Shown: positions 6,963 through 16,175, counted from the stretch's first letter. The stretch is 64,000 bases of DNA from Bin5 sp965232575 (GCA_965232575.1 CBDDPZ010000009.1:1798001-1862000); one strand, 5' to 3'. Numbers and translations are program-made. The notes: a model not told the origin generated them from the sequence alone.

Positions 6963-9590
6963 TCACGAGTAGAGCACCTGGAGTGTCTGTCCGGCCTGGA
7001 TTTGGGTTTTTGTCTGCAGGATTATGGCGCCGTCCTGTTTGATGAAGGCGACGGGTTCGCCATCGAGGGTGAGGGCGGCTTCCGGGGTGTCGACGAGGAA
7101 GGGCAGGTGAAGGCACCGGAGGTGGAGAGCGCCGTAGAGGACTACAAGGGAACACTGGTCAGTGGTCATGCTGAACTGACCCCAGCCGGAGTCGAGGGAC
7201 CAGAAGCAGCGGAATTCTCCGTTGCCGGGCTGGACTGGCTGGAAGCCGAGGGCGCCGTTGACCATGTCGAACTGGAAGCCGGAGAAGGCGTTGAGGAGGG
7301 CGTAGGATGCCATGCTGCGGGCGTAGTTGTTGCCGCATTCGAATTCGTTCCAGGGGTTACGGCGTTCGCCATCGTAGCGGTGACGGATGGCCTCGACACA
7401 GCGCATGCCTTCGTCGACGAGCCCGACCATGATCATGTGGCAGGCGGCGGCGTATTCGAAGCCGTTCATGGTTTCCTGGGAGTAGGGGGCTGGGATGAGC
7501 GGCTTGTGCACTTCTTCGGGCCAGGCACAGATGACGAGGCCGCCTTCGTCGTTGAGGGAGTAGATGCGGCAGGGGTTGTAGGCCTGGCCCATGTCGGGGA
7601 CGAAGTTGTACTTGTAGATGGCGGCGCAGGCCTGTTTGACCTGTTGGGAGTCGTAGAGGTCGCCGAGTCCGTAGAGGGAGGCGTGCCACTGGGCCAGCAC
7701 CTGGTCGATGCTGCTGCCCTCGCCGATCTGATATTTGATCTCGTTGTGTTCGGGATTCCAATAGGCGTCGAGAGCGGAGCCACCCTTGAGGGCATCTTCC
7801 TGGGGGCCGTATGATTCGACAAGGGCGCGGTCGGCGAGGTCGACTCTCTGAATGTAGTATTCGCCATTGAAGAGATTGGCGTCGACCCAGGCCTTGCCGC
7901 GTTCGAAGATGGCATGGTAGGCGGAGGCGCTTGCAACATCCCCTATGGATTCGGCCATTTCGGAGGCGGCCTTGAGCGCGCCGAGGTAGAAGCCTGTCAG
8001 CCAGGAGTTGGGGCCGAAGAGCTCCATATCGAGGGTATGATGCTGGCGGCCGGTGAGCACGCCGGACTTGTCCGGGTCCCAGCGGTCGATGTTATCGGGA
8101 CTCCAGGCATATTCCAGAGACTTCTTTACTCCGGGCCAGATGGAGCGCAACCAACCGTGATCGCCGCAGATCTTCCAATCGCGGTAGGTCTTCAAAACGC
8201 CGCCGAACTGGCCGTCGCAGCAGGGGCGGAATGGCCAGGGTTCGGAGCCAAGCGGGAGTTGGATACGGAATGGCATGGCGCCGCTATCGAGCAGGTTGTA
8301 GCGGTAGTCGGCAGTGCGCATGGAGCGCTCCAGGGCAGGGAAGAGGAAGGGGAGCGCCTGCTGGTAGTTCCAGACGTGGGTGCAGCTTCCTTCGCAGCAG
8401 CCTTCGTCGGGGTGGAGACCCTCCCAGCCGTAGAAGGTCCCATCTTCCAGGCGTAGGACCGTGGGGGATTTGAGGATGGAGATGTTGGCCGAGACGGCGT
8501 CGAGGGCAGAGGTCGGTATGGTCGAGGCGAAGAGGGCATCTTTGAAGCGTTTGGTCTCATCGTAGAGGCGGGGCCAGTGCTCGATGGCGTACTGTGCGCT
8601 TGCCATCGAATCCTGCCAGCAAGTGGCGTAGTAGTTCTTCCATGTTGAGGAATCATTCTGCTCTTTCTTCCAGTAGTTCTCGCAGTTCGGGAAGCTCCAG
8701 CTGATGACGAAGCGGATGCGGCCGGTTTCGCCGGCGGCGACGGGCAGGTGGACGGCGAGGAAGCCGGTGTCCTGTTCGGTAAAGCGAGCGCCGGCGCCTC
8801 TCTGTTCATCGGCGTCATAGACCCGGTTTTCGAAGGGACCGGGTGAGTTCAGATCTTTCCAATAGACTTCGAGGTTGTCGAACCAGGCGCCTCGGAACCA
8901 ATTCTGCTGCCAACTTATGTCGACGTCGTCGGCCAGGCCAGCGTCGGTGGCGAGGGTCAGATTGCCGTAGGCGGTATCTTCGGGTTGGAGGCTGTCGGAA
9001 GAGAGATGCAGGGCGTGGCCCCAGGCGCTTGCCTCAATTGTGTTCAGGTTGTTGGCGGGCAGGGGGTTGGTGAGTACGCCGACGATGCTGTAGGTCTGCG
9101 CGGTAGCGGTGGTATTGGTCACGCTGAATTCGAAGAAGGCGGCCGGGATTCCGGAGTCATCCTCGTTGGTGGGAATGAAGGGATTGAAGGCGGTCAGCTG
9201 TACCTGGCCGGGGAAGGTGTCATCACGATATGACAGTTCAGCGATCGGGAATTCGCCACGGAAGTCGACGCTATCGAAGTGGGGCAGGCCGGTCAGATAT
9301 TCACGGCGCGGGCCCCAGCCGAAGGTGCTGAACTGGGGCGCGAGGAGGTCGCCCTGGAAGGGAGCGTGCAGGTTGCCGTGGAGGATGCGGGCGTCGGCCA
9401 CTTCGTCGTTGTTCTCGGCGCGGATGGCGAAGTGGGAGAAGCCATTGACGCTGCCTTTGTTGGGGCGGTTGAAGATCTCCCAGTCGATGAGGCGGCCGTT
9501 GCCGGCAAGCCCGATGCAGCCGGCGCCGATGCCGCCGAGGGGAAAGCTGATCTGGTTGGTTTTTTCGTTGCGGTAGACGAAGTGTTCCAT
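6963..9590 (-). CDS. Glycoside hydrolase family 116 (GBA2-like beta-glucosidase/glucosylceramidase)
   Basis: An 875-residue intracellular-type glycosidase that cleaves beta-glucosides or related glycosides. The N-terminal beta-sandwich (about 5-340) opens with the family signature SFPLGGIGAGCIGL, and NGRLIDWEIFNRPNKG follows. The catalytic (alpha/alpha)6 domain (about 370-850) has EGSCTHVWNYQQALPFLFP and HTLDMELFGPNSWLTG, in which the Asp is a candidate acid/base residue by analogy with GH116 enzymes. There is no signal peptide. The start at 9590 has CGGAG about 8 nt upstream; an in-frame ATG at 9638 is less well placed. It lies 144 nt downstream of the DUF624 gene in the same direction as the CUT1 importer, suggesting imported glycosides are cleaved inside the cell. 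Confidence 0.9.
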   Translation of the reverse strand: MEHFVYRNEKTNQISFPLGGIGAGCIGLAGNGRLIDWEIFNRPNKGSVNGFSHFAIRAENNDEVADARILHGNLHAPFQGDLLAPQFSTFGWGPRREYLTGLPHFDSVDFRGEFPIAELSYRDDTFPGQVQLTAFNPFIPTNEDDSGIPAAFFEFSVTNTTATAQTYSIVGVLTNPLPANNLNTIEASAWGHALHLSSDSLQPEDTAYGNLTLATDAGLADDVDISWQQNWFRGAWFDNLEVYWKDLNSPGPFENRVYDADEQRGAGARFTEQDTGFLAVHLPVAAGETGRIRFVISWSFPNCENYWKKEQNDSSTWKNYYATCWQDSMASAQYAIEHWPRLYDETKRFKDALFASTIPTSALDAVSANISILKSPTVLRLEDGTFYGWEGLHPDEGCCEGSCTHVWNYQQALPFLFPALERSMRTADYRYNLLDSGAMPFRIQLPLGSEPWPFRPCCDGQFGGVLKTYRDWKICGDHGWLRSIWPGVKKSLEYAWSPDNIDRWDPDKSGVLTGRQHHTLDMELFGPNSWLTGFYLGALKAASEMAESIGDVASASAYHAIFERGKAWVDANLFNGEYYIQRVDLADRALVESYGPQEDALKGGSALDAYWNPEHNEIKYQIGEGSSIDQVLAQWHASLYGLGDLYDSQQVKQACAAIYKYNFVPDMGQAYNPCRIYSLNDEGGLVICAWPEEVHKPLIPAPYSQETMNGFEYAAACHMIMVGLVDEGMRCVEAIRHRYDGERRNPWNEFECGNNYARSMASYALLNAFSGFQFDMVNGALGFQPVQPGNGEFRCFWSLDSGWGQFSMTTDQCSLVVLYGALHLRCLHLPFLVDTPEAALTLDGEPVAFIKQDGAIILQTKTQIQAGQTLQVLYS

Positions 9591-9733
9591 TTGGTTCTCC
9601 GGAAGTGAAAAGCAGTGGTCAGTGAATTGTGACTTCAAGATAGCTGGCCGTTGGCCACTTGCTTTTTTTCTGCTGACATTTGGATCAAGGAAGGTGAAAT
9701 TCGTCTGAAGCAGGAAGCGACGAGAAGATTGAC

Positions 9734-10411
9734 TTATGCCGGCGTCTCTATTTCCAGAACGAGTTGATAGTTGGCTGCGATGAAATGACCGTAGATTACT
9801 GGCAAGAGCAGGAGCAGTCCCAGACTAATGTAGGCGACGCAGAAACCGAAGAGAATGCCGATAGCCAGCAGGCCCAAGCTGTTCGTGGGATGACGACTGG
9901 CAAGGATCAGGGCATCGCGTATACAGGCGCGCACGCTTTTTTCACGTTGCTGGACCAGATAAGGAAAGGTATAGAGTGACAATGTTGCCATCACTGCGCA
10001 TCCCAGGAGATCGGCCCCCAGGCCGAGCCATACAATTGGGGCTACCGGTTCCGTTCGGAGTGCCGGGAGCGTTGTCATTAGAGCCAGTAGTGGAAAGACC
10101 GCCAGCAGGCTTAACAGGGCGCTCCGCCGCCAGAAACGGCGGAAGTCATTGAAGATTGAGTATTGCGCAGGCACTTTCCCGTGAAGAAGGCGCATGTCAA
10201 AGGCCAGTAAGGCGGTCCATGCAGGACCGATAGTGACACAGGCCACGATTAGAGATGGAATGAAAAGCCCGGTGATAAAGAGGAGAGCGGCGGGCAGGCA
10301 AATGAGATTGAATAGAAGCGCTTCCCAGAGCAGTTGGGGCAGGTTTTCCCACAGTGTCTGCAGAACTTGAACTACATATGTGCTGCCGGTAATGCCCTGC
10401 TGACTTGTCAT
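9734..10411 (-). CDS. DUF624/YesL-like membrane protein
   Basis: A 225-residue protein with about five to six hydrophobic segments, including LFNLICLPAALLFITGLFI and LLAIGILFGFCVAYISLGLL, and a central RRFWRRSALLSLLAVFPLL stretch. This matches the DUF624/YesL family, which in Bacillota and Chloroflexota sits beside CUT1 sugar importers for plant-polysaccharide breakdown products. The start ATG at 10411 overlaps the stop of the upstream permease (ATGA), implying translational coupling. Biochemical role unknown; probably an accessory of the importer. Confidence 0.75.
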   Translation of the reverse strand: MTSQQGITGSTYVVQVLQTLWENLPQLLWEALLFNLICLPAALLFITGLFIPSLIVACVTIGPAWTALLAFDMRLLHGKVPAQYSIFNDFRRFWRRSALLSLLAVFPLLALMTTLPALRTEPVAPIVWLGLGADLLGCAVMATLSLYTFPYLVQQREKSVRACIRDALILASRHPTNSLGLLAIGILFGFCVAYISLGLLLLLPVIYGHFIAANYQLVLEIETPA

Positions 10412-11301
10412 CCTTTCATACCGGTAATCGCCGCGCCCTGGACGATCCATCGTTGCGCCAACAGAAAGAAGACAAGTAGTGGAAAGATGGAGATCATAAT
10501 GCCGGCCAGGACTTCAGACTGGTTGCCTGAGCCCATATAGCCGCGAATGGTGGCGATGGCTATGGGGAAGGTAAATTTGTCCCAATCGCGCAAGAAGAGC
10601 AGCGGCCCTACGAAGTTATTCCAGGAGGCGAGAAAGGTGAAGATGCCGAGTGCGGAGAGCGCCGGTCCTGTCAGCGGGAGCAAGATCTGCCAATAGATGC
10701 GGAAGTAGCCGGCGCCGTCGATTTTGGCGGCGTCGAGGAGTTCCTCGGGCAAGGATTTGAAGTGCTGGCGGAGCAGGAAGACGCCGAAGGCGCTGGTTAC
10801 ACTGGGGAGAATGAGGGCCCAGTGCGTGTTCATGAGATCGAGTGAGCGGATGATGATGAATGAAGGGATCAGGGTCACGGTCGCGGGGACCATCAGGGAG
10901 GCGAGGAACAGGCCGAAGAGGATGTCGCGACCGAAGAATCGCAGGCGGCCGAAGGCGTAGCCCGCCATCGAGCAGGTGAGAAGCTGGGCGGCGGTGACGA
11001 TGAGTGCGATCTTGAGGCTGTTCCAGAAGAACAACATGAACTCGATGTCAGGGGAGTTGATGACGGCGAGATAGTTCTGCCAGTGCAGCGCTGTGGGCCA
11101 GAAGTCGGGGGGGAGATTGTAGGAGTCCTTGGGATCGCGCAGCGAGGTTGAGAACATCCAGCTGATGGGAGCGATTTCGATGACGGCAATGCCGATCAGG
11201 AGCAGCCACAGGAGAGCCTCGCCGAGCCGGAGCCAGACGGATTTTCTATAAGTTCTGCGAATTGTAACCGGCTCGGTGGCGGGACCTGTTGTCGTTGCCA
11301 T
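10408..11301 (-). CDS. ABC sugar importer permease, CUT1 family (MalG-like)
   Basis: A 297-residue inner-membrane permease with about six transmembrane segments. The EAA loop, LPEELLDAAKIDGAGYFRIY, near residues 195-214, contacts the ATPase. The C-terminal half matches the MalG/UgpE side of the CUT1 pair. It follows the MalF-like gene by 57 nt and overlaps the DUF624 gene. No ATPase gene is in the operon, so a shared MsmK-type ATPase elsewhere probably powers it. Confidence 0.9.
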   Translation of the reverse strand: MATTTGPATEPVTIRRTYRKSVWLRLGEALLWLLLIGIAVIEIAPISWMFSTSLRDPKDSYNLPPDFWPTALHWQNYLAVINSPDIEFMLFFWNSLKIALIVTAAQLLTCSMAGYAFGRLRFFGRDILFGLFLASLMVPATVTLIPSFIIIRSLDLMNTHWALILPSVTSAFGVFLLRQHFKSLPEELLDAAKIDGAGYFRIYWQILLPLTGPALSALGIFTFLASWNNFVGPLLFLRDWDKFTFPIAIATIRGYMGSGNQSEVLAGIMISIFPLLVFFLLAQRWIVQGAAITGMKG

Positions 11302-11358
11302 CAGACTGGTCTTTTTTCTGTAGTCGTTTGGTGGGGCCGCGTCGAGCAGGGAAGCCCG

Positions 11359-12300
11359 TTATTCATAGTGAACCCAGCGCCGTGCGCCGAGGAATTGCAG
11401 CAGTGTGAGCGTGATCAGGATGACAAACAGGGTAAAGGAGACGGCAGAGGCGTAGCCCATCTCGAAGCCGCGGAATGCCTTTTCGTAGATATACATGGCG
11501 ATAACGCGGGAGGCGTCCCCCGGGCCGCCTTCGGTGAGTACATAGACGTTGTCGAAGATCTGAAATGCGCCGATGAGAGAGATGACAATGGCAAAGAAGG
11601 CCGTGGGCGAGATGAGAGGGAGCGTTACATTACGGAACTGTTGCCAGAATCCGGCGCCGTCGATGCGGGCGGCTTCGTAGTAGACGGCGGGAATGCCCTG
11701 GAGGCCGGCCAAGTAGATGACCATCAGATAGCCGCAGGCCTTCCAGACATCGTAGATCATGGCGGAGAAGAGAGCCCAGGTTGAGCTGCTGAGCCAGGGT
11801 ACTGGGTCCAGACCGATCTGGCCGATAAGGAAGTTGACGACGCCCCGGTCCTGGGTGAGGAGGAAGCGCCAGACAACGGCCAGGGAAGCGGTCGTGGTCA
11901 TAACCGGGAAGAAGATAGAGGTGCGGAGGAGATAGCGAAGGCCCCAGGGCATGGCGCGATTGAGGCCCACGGCCAAGAGGAGGCCGAGGACGTTGTTGAG
12001 GAAGGTGGCGCCGACCGTGAGCCGAAGGGAGTTCCAGTAGATTTTGAACATCCTGGAATCGGTCGTGAGGCGGGTGACGTTTTCGAGGCCGGCCCACTTT
12101 GGCGGCGTCAAGAGGTCGTAGTGCAAAAAGATGAGGACAAGAGAGGCGATGATCGGCAGGGCGGTGAAAGCCAGGAGGCCGAGCAGGGCGGGGGTGGCAA
12201 AGAGATAGCCGGCCCATGCTTCGCGCCGCGCCAGTGTGGTCCCCTTTTGGGGGTTGGCCTGCCTGTCGATTTTGTCGTCAGGCAGCGCTGTTGACGTCAT
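11359..12300 (-). CDS. ABC sugar importer permease, CUT1 family (MalF/UgpA-like)
   Basis: A 313-residue membrane permease with six predicted transmembrane segments. Its EAA loop, IPAVYYEAARIDGAGFWQQF, lies around residues 205-224, and GGPGDASRVIAMYIYEKAF precedes the last helices, as is typical of UgpA-type permeases. It pairs with the adjacent MalG-like permease and sits 100 nt downstream of the solute-binding gene. Likely substrate is an oligosaccharide or glycoside later cut by the GH116 enzyme; this is inferred from neighbours. Confidence 0.9.
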   Translation of the reverse strand: MTSTALPDDKIDRQANPQKGTTLARREAWAGYLFATPALLGLLAFTALPIIASLVLIFLHYDLLTPPKWAGLENVTRLTTDSRMFKIYWNSLRLTVGATFLNNVLGLLLAVGLNRAMPWGLRYLLRTSIFFPVMTTTASLAVVWRFLLTQDRGVVNFLIGQIGLDPVPWLSSSTWALFSAMIYDVWKACGYLMVIYLAGLQGIPAVYYEAARIDGAGFWQQFRNVTLPLISPTAFFAIVISLIGAFQIFDNVYVLTEGGPGDASRVIAMYIYEKAFRGFEMGYASAVSFTLFVILITLTLLQFLGARRWVHYE

Positions 12301-12400
12301 GGGGAGTCCTATCCGGATAGGTCAGGATAGCGGGTTGCCGAGCGGAAGGGGTCCATGAATCCCTTGCCGCCGGCAACCTGACATACCTAGGTGGGGGCAG

Positions 12401-13750
12401 TTATGCCTGCTTAAGCTTGTCCATTTCGGGCTGCAACTCGTCGTGGGCAGCCTGCAGCGCTTCTTCGACGGTGCGTTCGCCATTCCAGATGGTGGCGTAG
12501 TTCCGGTTGAGGATTGGTTCGACGATATTGAAGTTGGTGGGCGACGGCACGGTGGCTGCGAAGTCGAGCGATTCGTAGAATAGCGCGGTGTTGGGCGGGC
12601 CATACTCGGCGAAGACGGGCATTGCGGCGACTGAGCGCAGGGCGGGGATGCTACCTCCGACCTTGACCAAGTCGATGGAGGTGTCGGAGTGGGAAAGGTG
12701 CTTGACGACCTCCCAGGCCTCTTGCGGGTTCTCACTGGAGGTGGAGACGCCCCAGCCTTCGGTGCCGGCCACGGTCTTGAGCGGACCGGCCTGGTGCGGC
12801 TGATACTGGATGTCGTAGGTTTCAAACTCTGCTTCAAGGGTACCGGCGATGCACCAGCGGCCGCAGGTGCGCATGACAAGGTTGCCGGCGTGGAACTGTG
12901 CCCAATCATCCCAGCCTTCGGGGTTGGGGGCGACTTTGTGCTCCAGGATAAGATCGGCCAAGAACTGAAGTGTCTCGGCGACCTTGGGGTCGAGCAGGTT
13001 GGAGTCCAACCAGTCATCCGAAATTGGTGAGACGTCATTGTTGAAGTACCAGGCGGCCATGCCGAACATGCTTGCGCCCCAGAAGGAGTAGGCGAAGCGG
13101 TCATCGGCGCCGCCGGTGACGTTGGCGACCTGGAGACAGGTTTGGAGGAAATCGTCCCACGTCCAGTCGGTCGGGGGCGGATCCAGTCCCTCTTCCTCGA
13201 AGATGGCGGTGTTGTAGTACATGACCATGTTGTTCCAGGAGAAGGGGAACAAGTATTGCTTGCTATCGACCTGGAGCATTTCGCGGAGGGTGACGTGGAT
13301 GTCGTTCTGGAGGATGTCATTGGCGGGCTGATCTGCGGCGAGGAAGTCGTCCAGCACCACGAGGACGTTCTTGGCAGTGAGGAGCCTGAGCCCTTCGATG
13401 GCGATCATGATGACATCGATCTGTTCGCCGCCGGCGATGCGAGTCAGCATTGTATCGGAGTAGCCGTCCCATCCGCCTTCGCCCCAGCTGTTTGCGTTTA
13501 CCTCCATGGCGATGTTGGGGATCCTTTCAAGGGACCGTTCCAAGGCATTGTCGAAGGTGTTGACGGGCATACCGGTGGTGGCGATGACAGTGACCGGCTC
13601 CATGGCGGGGGCGGAGTCGCCGCCGGCGTCAGGGGCAGCTACGGGGGCTGCACAGGCAGCGAGCGCGGCGCCAGCTGCGCCAACGCCGGCGAGGCGCAAC
13701 ATGTCGCGACGGCTCATGTTTTGATGGGAAAGAGTCTGAATTTTGGACAT
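12401..13750 (-). CDS. CUT1 extracellular sugar-binding lipoprotein
   Basis: A 449-residue SBP_bac_1-type binding protein. The N terminus combines a twin-arginine-like SRRDMLRL (residues 13-20) with a lipobox ending at Cys33 (ALAAC), so it may be exported by Tat and then lipidated. An Ala/Pro/Asp linker follows before the mature domain. Aromatic-rich segments such as FPFSWNNMVMYYNTAIFEEE are typical of sugar-binding CUT1 proteins. GGAG lies 9 nt before the ATG. It is the first gene of the importer-DUF624-GH116 unit; two palindromes upstream (13812-13823 and 13862-13876) are candidate operators. Confidence 0.9.
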   Translation of the reverse strand: MSKIQTLSHQNMSRRDMLRLAGVGAAGAALAACAAPVAAPDAGGDSAPAMEPVTVIATTGMPVNTFDNALERSLERIPNIAMEVNANSWGEGGWDGYSDTMLTRIAGGEQIDVIMIAIEGLRLLTAKNVLVVLDDFLAADQPANDILQNDIHVTLREMLQVDSKQYLFPFSWNNMVMYYNTAIFEEEGLDPPPTDWTWDDFLQTCLQVANVTGGADDRFAYSFWGASMFGMAAWYFNNDVSPISDDWLDSNLLDPKVAETLQFLADLILEHKVAPNPEGWDDWAQFHAGNLVMRTCGRWCIAGTLEAEFETYDIQYQPHQAGPLKTVAGTEGWGVSTSSENPQEAWEVVKHLSHSDTSIDLVKVGGSIPALRSVAAMPVFAEYGPPNTALFYESLDFAATVPSPTNFNIVEPILNRNYATIWNGERTVEEALQAAHDELQPEMDKLKQA

Positions 13751-13811
13751 ACTCGGTCTCCTTTAGTGTGCTATCGTTTACAGTATGGGACAGCAGTGCC
13801 TGCCCCTATTC

Positions 13812-13823
13812 TACCGATCGGTA
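13812..13823. promoter_or_regulatory. Candidate LacI-type operator upstream of the sugar importer operon
   Basis: TACCGATCGGTA is a perfect 12-bp palindrome 62 nt upstream of the binding-protein start. A minus-strand TAGAAT (-10-like) abuts it. Its CG-centred form is like LacI-family operators. No regulator gene is adjacent. Confidence 0.5.
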
Positions 13824-13861
13824 TGGCTTTTCATGGCTGATTCAACAGCGCCGACGCGCGC

Positions 13862-13876
13862 TGCAAATGCTTTGCA
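13862..13876. promoter_or_regulatory. Second palindrome upstream of the sugar importer operon
   Basis: TGCAAA-TGC-TTTGCA is a perfect 6-bp inverted repeat. Its centre lies about 52 bp, or five helical turns, from the TACCGATCGGTA palindrome, so the two could serve one regulator through looping or be sites for two regulators. Confidence 0.4.
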
Positions 13877-14054
13877 CGAAATGCAGTATTTCCTTATGCT
13901 GATGGACGCATTGCGGCCACGGCAGGCGCCCGTGTAATCGTAAGTATCTCAACGGCTATCATCTGGCGGGCTAACGGAACTTTTCGGTTTGGTGGAGAGA
14001 ATAGAACTCGGTTATTTCTGATTCAGTGAAATAATAGAACAGGCTTGACATGAT

Positions 14055-14091
14055 TCCAAATTTCAGGAGGGAAGGCAATCTGAAATTTGGA
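14055..14091. promoter_or_regulatory. 12-bp inverted repeat, unknown role
   Basis: TCCAAATTTCAG (14055-14066) and CTGAAATTTGGA (14080-14091) are perfectly complementary with a 13-nt loop. No T tract follows. It lies in the intergenic stretch 13751-14369, which otherwise holds the two palindromes and a promoter. It may be an operator, a transcript hairpin, or a relic of a small insertion. Confidence 0.5.
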
Positions 14092-14195
14092 TTGGGACGT
14101 TCCCTAGCCGGCAGAAGAGGCTTGGGCGGGAGACGTCTGCTCACCCAAGGGTTGTCCGTGGACCAGGGTTGCACGCCCTGCCACCGGGAACCAGA

Positions 14196-14224
14196 TTGAC
14201 ATTCGGTAGACGCTTTGTTAGGAT
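14196..14224 (+). promoter_or_regulatory. Predicted sigma-70-type promoter for the broken gene / DegT region
   Basis: TTGACA (14196-14201), a 17-nt spacer and TAGGAT (14219-14224). It points at the pseudogene starting near 14370 and then at the DegT gene, so it may now serve the latter. Confidence 0.6.
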
Positions 14225-14369
14225 GGAGACACGTTGCGCCGCGGGCGGGGCAAAACGTTACTCTGTCTGGGAAGCGAAGCAACGGCTCTGTGCGGCGTGG
14301 GTAGGCGGTGACGTTTACACGGCGGTGCAGGCTGCCGAGCCGGAAATGGCGTGCCAGCGCTGGAGATTT

Positions 14370-14904
14370 ATGGTACTCCAAGAAGGAACTACCTATACCT
14401 TTTCCCAGATCCTCAAACTGAATTCAGAGACTGAAGAGATCCTTGTCGATTTAGGCTACCGCTTTCGAAGCGCTCCCCTTGAATTAGAAATCGCAGAGGA
14501 CCCGCGTCTTGCTCCACAGCTTGAAGCAGATGCGGGAGCGGTTACTTTACGTGCCGCTGACCAACGAAGCTGCGTACCGGGCGTTCTACGTGACGCCGCT
14601 GTTGTTTGCTGCGCTCGACCATTTCAGATTCAAGATGAACATTGAGTATGCGATCTCGGGCGGGTGGCTGACCGGGACGGTGGCCTATCTGCTGCGGGGC
14701 AGATATGACCTTGTTGTGGCCGGGGTGAAGAACGAGGAATTGGAGCGGGGACAGAAAAGAGTTACGAAGGACAGCGAGACGTACATATTGCCGCGCGATC
14801 TGGAGAGGTTGGTCGGAGTTTTCGCGGGGCTGCTGGGTGAATGCGAATCTCAACAGGACGATGTCAAACGTGAAGGAGCGAGGTTGTCATGGGCGAACAG
14901 TTAG
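14370..14904 (+). pseudogene. Frameshifted remnant of an uncharacterised, nuclease-like conserved protein
   Basis: The first part is in one frame (start at 14370, GGAG 5 nt upstream) and encodes TTYTFSQILKLNSETEEIL and DLGYRF. Near 14500-14512 the coding sense moves to the next frame, giving YVPLTNEAAYRAFYVTPLLF, YAISGGWLTGTVAYLLRGRY and DLVVAGVKNEELERG. Together these resemble the N-terminal two thirds of a conserved hypothetical family, often seen in cyanobacteria and Chloroflexota, with a D-x-V-(V/I)-E-A-K-like motif near its end; here the motif reads DLVVAGVKNEEL. The normal C terminus (typically Gln-Leu-Ala-x-Glu...) is absent and the frame runs into the DegT start. I infer a decayed gene needing a one-base insertion to explain the shift. 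The family link is from memory. Confidence 0.6.
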
Positions 14905-16157
14905 CGATGAATGGGGGCGCGCCGGTACGTACGCTGCCCTTTGGACCGAGTCATTACTTTGGCGATGAGGATATAGAAGCGCTCTCGGAAGTAATCCGGT
15001 CCGGGGCCCTGGGGAAGGGACCGAAGGTAAGACAGTTTGAGGAGGCGTTTGCGGCGCGGCACGGGGTCGCCCACGTTGTCACGGTGACTTCGGGCACGGC
15101 TGCGATGCACACGTGCGTGGGCGCGATCAATCCCGATCCGGGGGATGAGATCATCGTTACGCCATGGACTTCGGGGGGCAGCATCATCGGTACGCTGCTG
15201 CACAACTGCGTACCAGTATTCGCTGACGTTGACGACACGTTTACGCTTGACCCGGCGGACGTCGAGGCGAAGATTACGCCGAGGACGCGCGCCATTATCG
15301 CGGTGCATCTTTTCGGCAACCCTTGCGATATGACGGCGCTGCGAGAGATCGCGGACCGGCATCAAATCTTCTTGTTGGAGGATTGCTGCCAGGCACATTT
15401 TGCCGCATACCAGGGCAAGGTGGTCGGCTCGATGGGCGACATAAACGGCTTCAGCTTCGGGGGAAAGCATCTCTCAGCCGGGGGCGGCGGCGCCATAATG
15501 TCGGACAACGAGACGCTGTGGGAACGGGCGCTGATCTTCTCCGACTGCGCGCTGCCGCGCAATGGCGGACCGTTCGAAGGGCGGCCCTACGCCAACTATT
15601 TCCTTGCGCCCAACTACAAGTTGAATGACCTGATGGCGGCGGTCCTGATATCACAGTTGAAAAAGGTGGACGGCTATATCGAGAAGAAGATCCAGGCGGC
15701 GGAAGGGATAATCGACCAGGTGTCGGATATCGAGGAGATTACGCCGCAGCGGGTTCGGGAGGGGGATAGGAACTCGTACTGGGTGTTGGGCATGACGTTG
15801 GACACGGACAAGATGGAGTGTGACGCGTGGGAATTCGCCGACGCGCTAAACCACGAGGGAATCCCTGCCGGAGGCCCGTACATCGGGTCGGGCAAGGAGG
15901 GGCCACTCTACCGCAACGAGTTCCTGTCGGGGCCAAACTGCTACGGGCGCAGCCGCTTTCCTTTCGACTACAAGCGGGACAAGCCGGTCGACTACAGGTT
16001 GGTAGAGTGCCCGAACGGAGAGAGACTGATGCGGCGCGGATTCAGCTTCGCGATGCAGCCTAGCCTTGACGAAGAGGACGTAGCCGATATTGCGGCTGGG
16101 ATTCGCAAGGTGTTCGGGCATTTCCGCAAGCGGATAACTGCAGTGGGTAGTGGATAG
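14889..16157 (+). CDS. DegT/DnrJ/EryC1/StrS-family PLP-dependent aminotransferase
   Basis: A 422-residue sugar or cyclitol aminotransferase (or dehydratase relative) of fold type I. SGTAAMH (68-74) binds the PLP phosphate, LLEDCCQAHFA contains Asp165, which pairs with the pyridine N, and FSFGGKHLSAGGGGA places the Schiff-base Lys at about 193. This motif set is close to AHBA-synthase or scyllo-inosose-type aminotransferases. GAGCGAGG lies about 8 nt before the ATG. The gene ends in the repeat-like string AACTGCAGTGGGTAGTGGATAG, which supplies the last codons and stop, immediately before the 150-bp repeat copy A. Neighbouring oxidoreductases suggest an amino-sugar or inositol-type pathway. Confidence 0.9.
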   Translation: MGEQLAMNGGAPVRTLPFGPSHYFGDEDIEALSEVIRSGALGKGPKVRQFEEAFAARHGVAHVVTVTSGTAAMHTCVGAINPDPGDEIIVTPWTSGGSIIGTLLHNCVPVFADVDDTFTLDPADVEAKITPRTRAIIAVHLFGNPCDMTALREIADRHQIFLLEDCCQAHFAAYQGKVVGSMGDINGFSFGGKHLSAGGGGAIMSDNETLWERALIFSDCALPRNGGPFEGRPYANYFLAPNYKLNDLMAAVLISQLKKVDGYIEKKIQAAEGIIDQVSDIEEITPQRVREGDRNSYWVLGMTLDTDKMECDAWEFADALNHEGIPAGGPYIGSGKEGPLYRNEFLSGPNCYGRSRFPFDYKRDKPVDYRLVECPNGERLMRRGFSFAMQPSLDEEDVADIAAGIRKVFGHFRKRITAVGSG

Positions 16158-16175
16158 TGGGTCAGTAACTGCAGT

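Noticed and set aside
6834..7814. Plus-strand open frame opposite the GH116 gene
   Set aside because: Shadow of the GH116 frame, with an Val/Glu/Gly-rich product and no motif.
13971..14381. Minus-strand open frame upstream of the pseudogene
   Set aside because: It has no ribosome site or family features and overlaps the predicted plus-strand promoter and the 12-bp inverted repeat.
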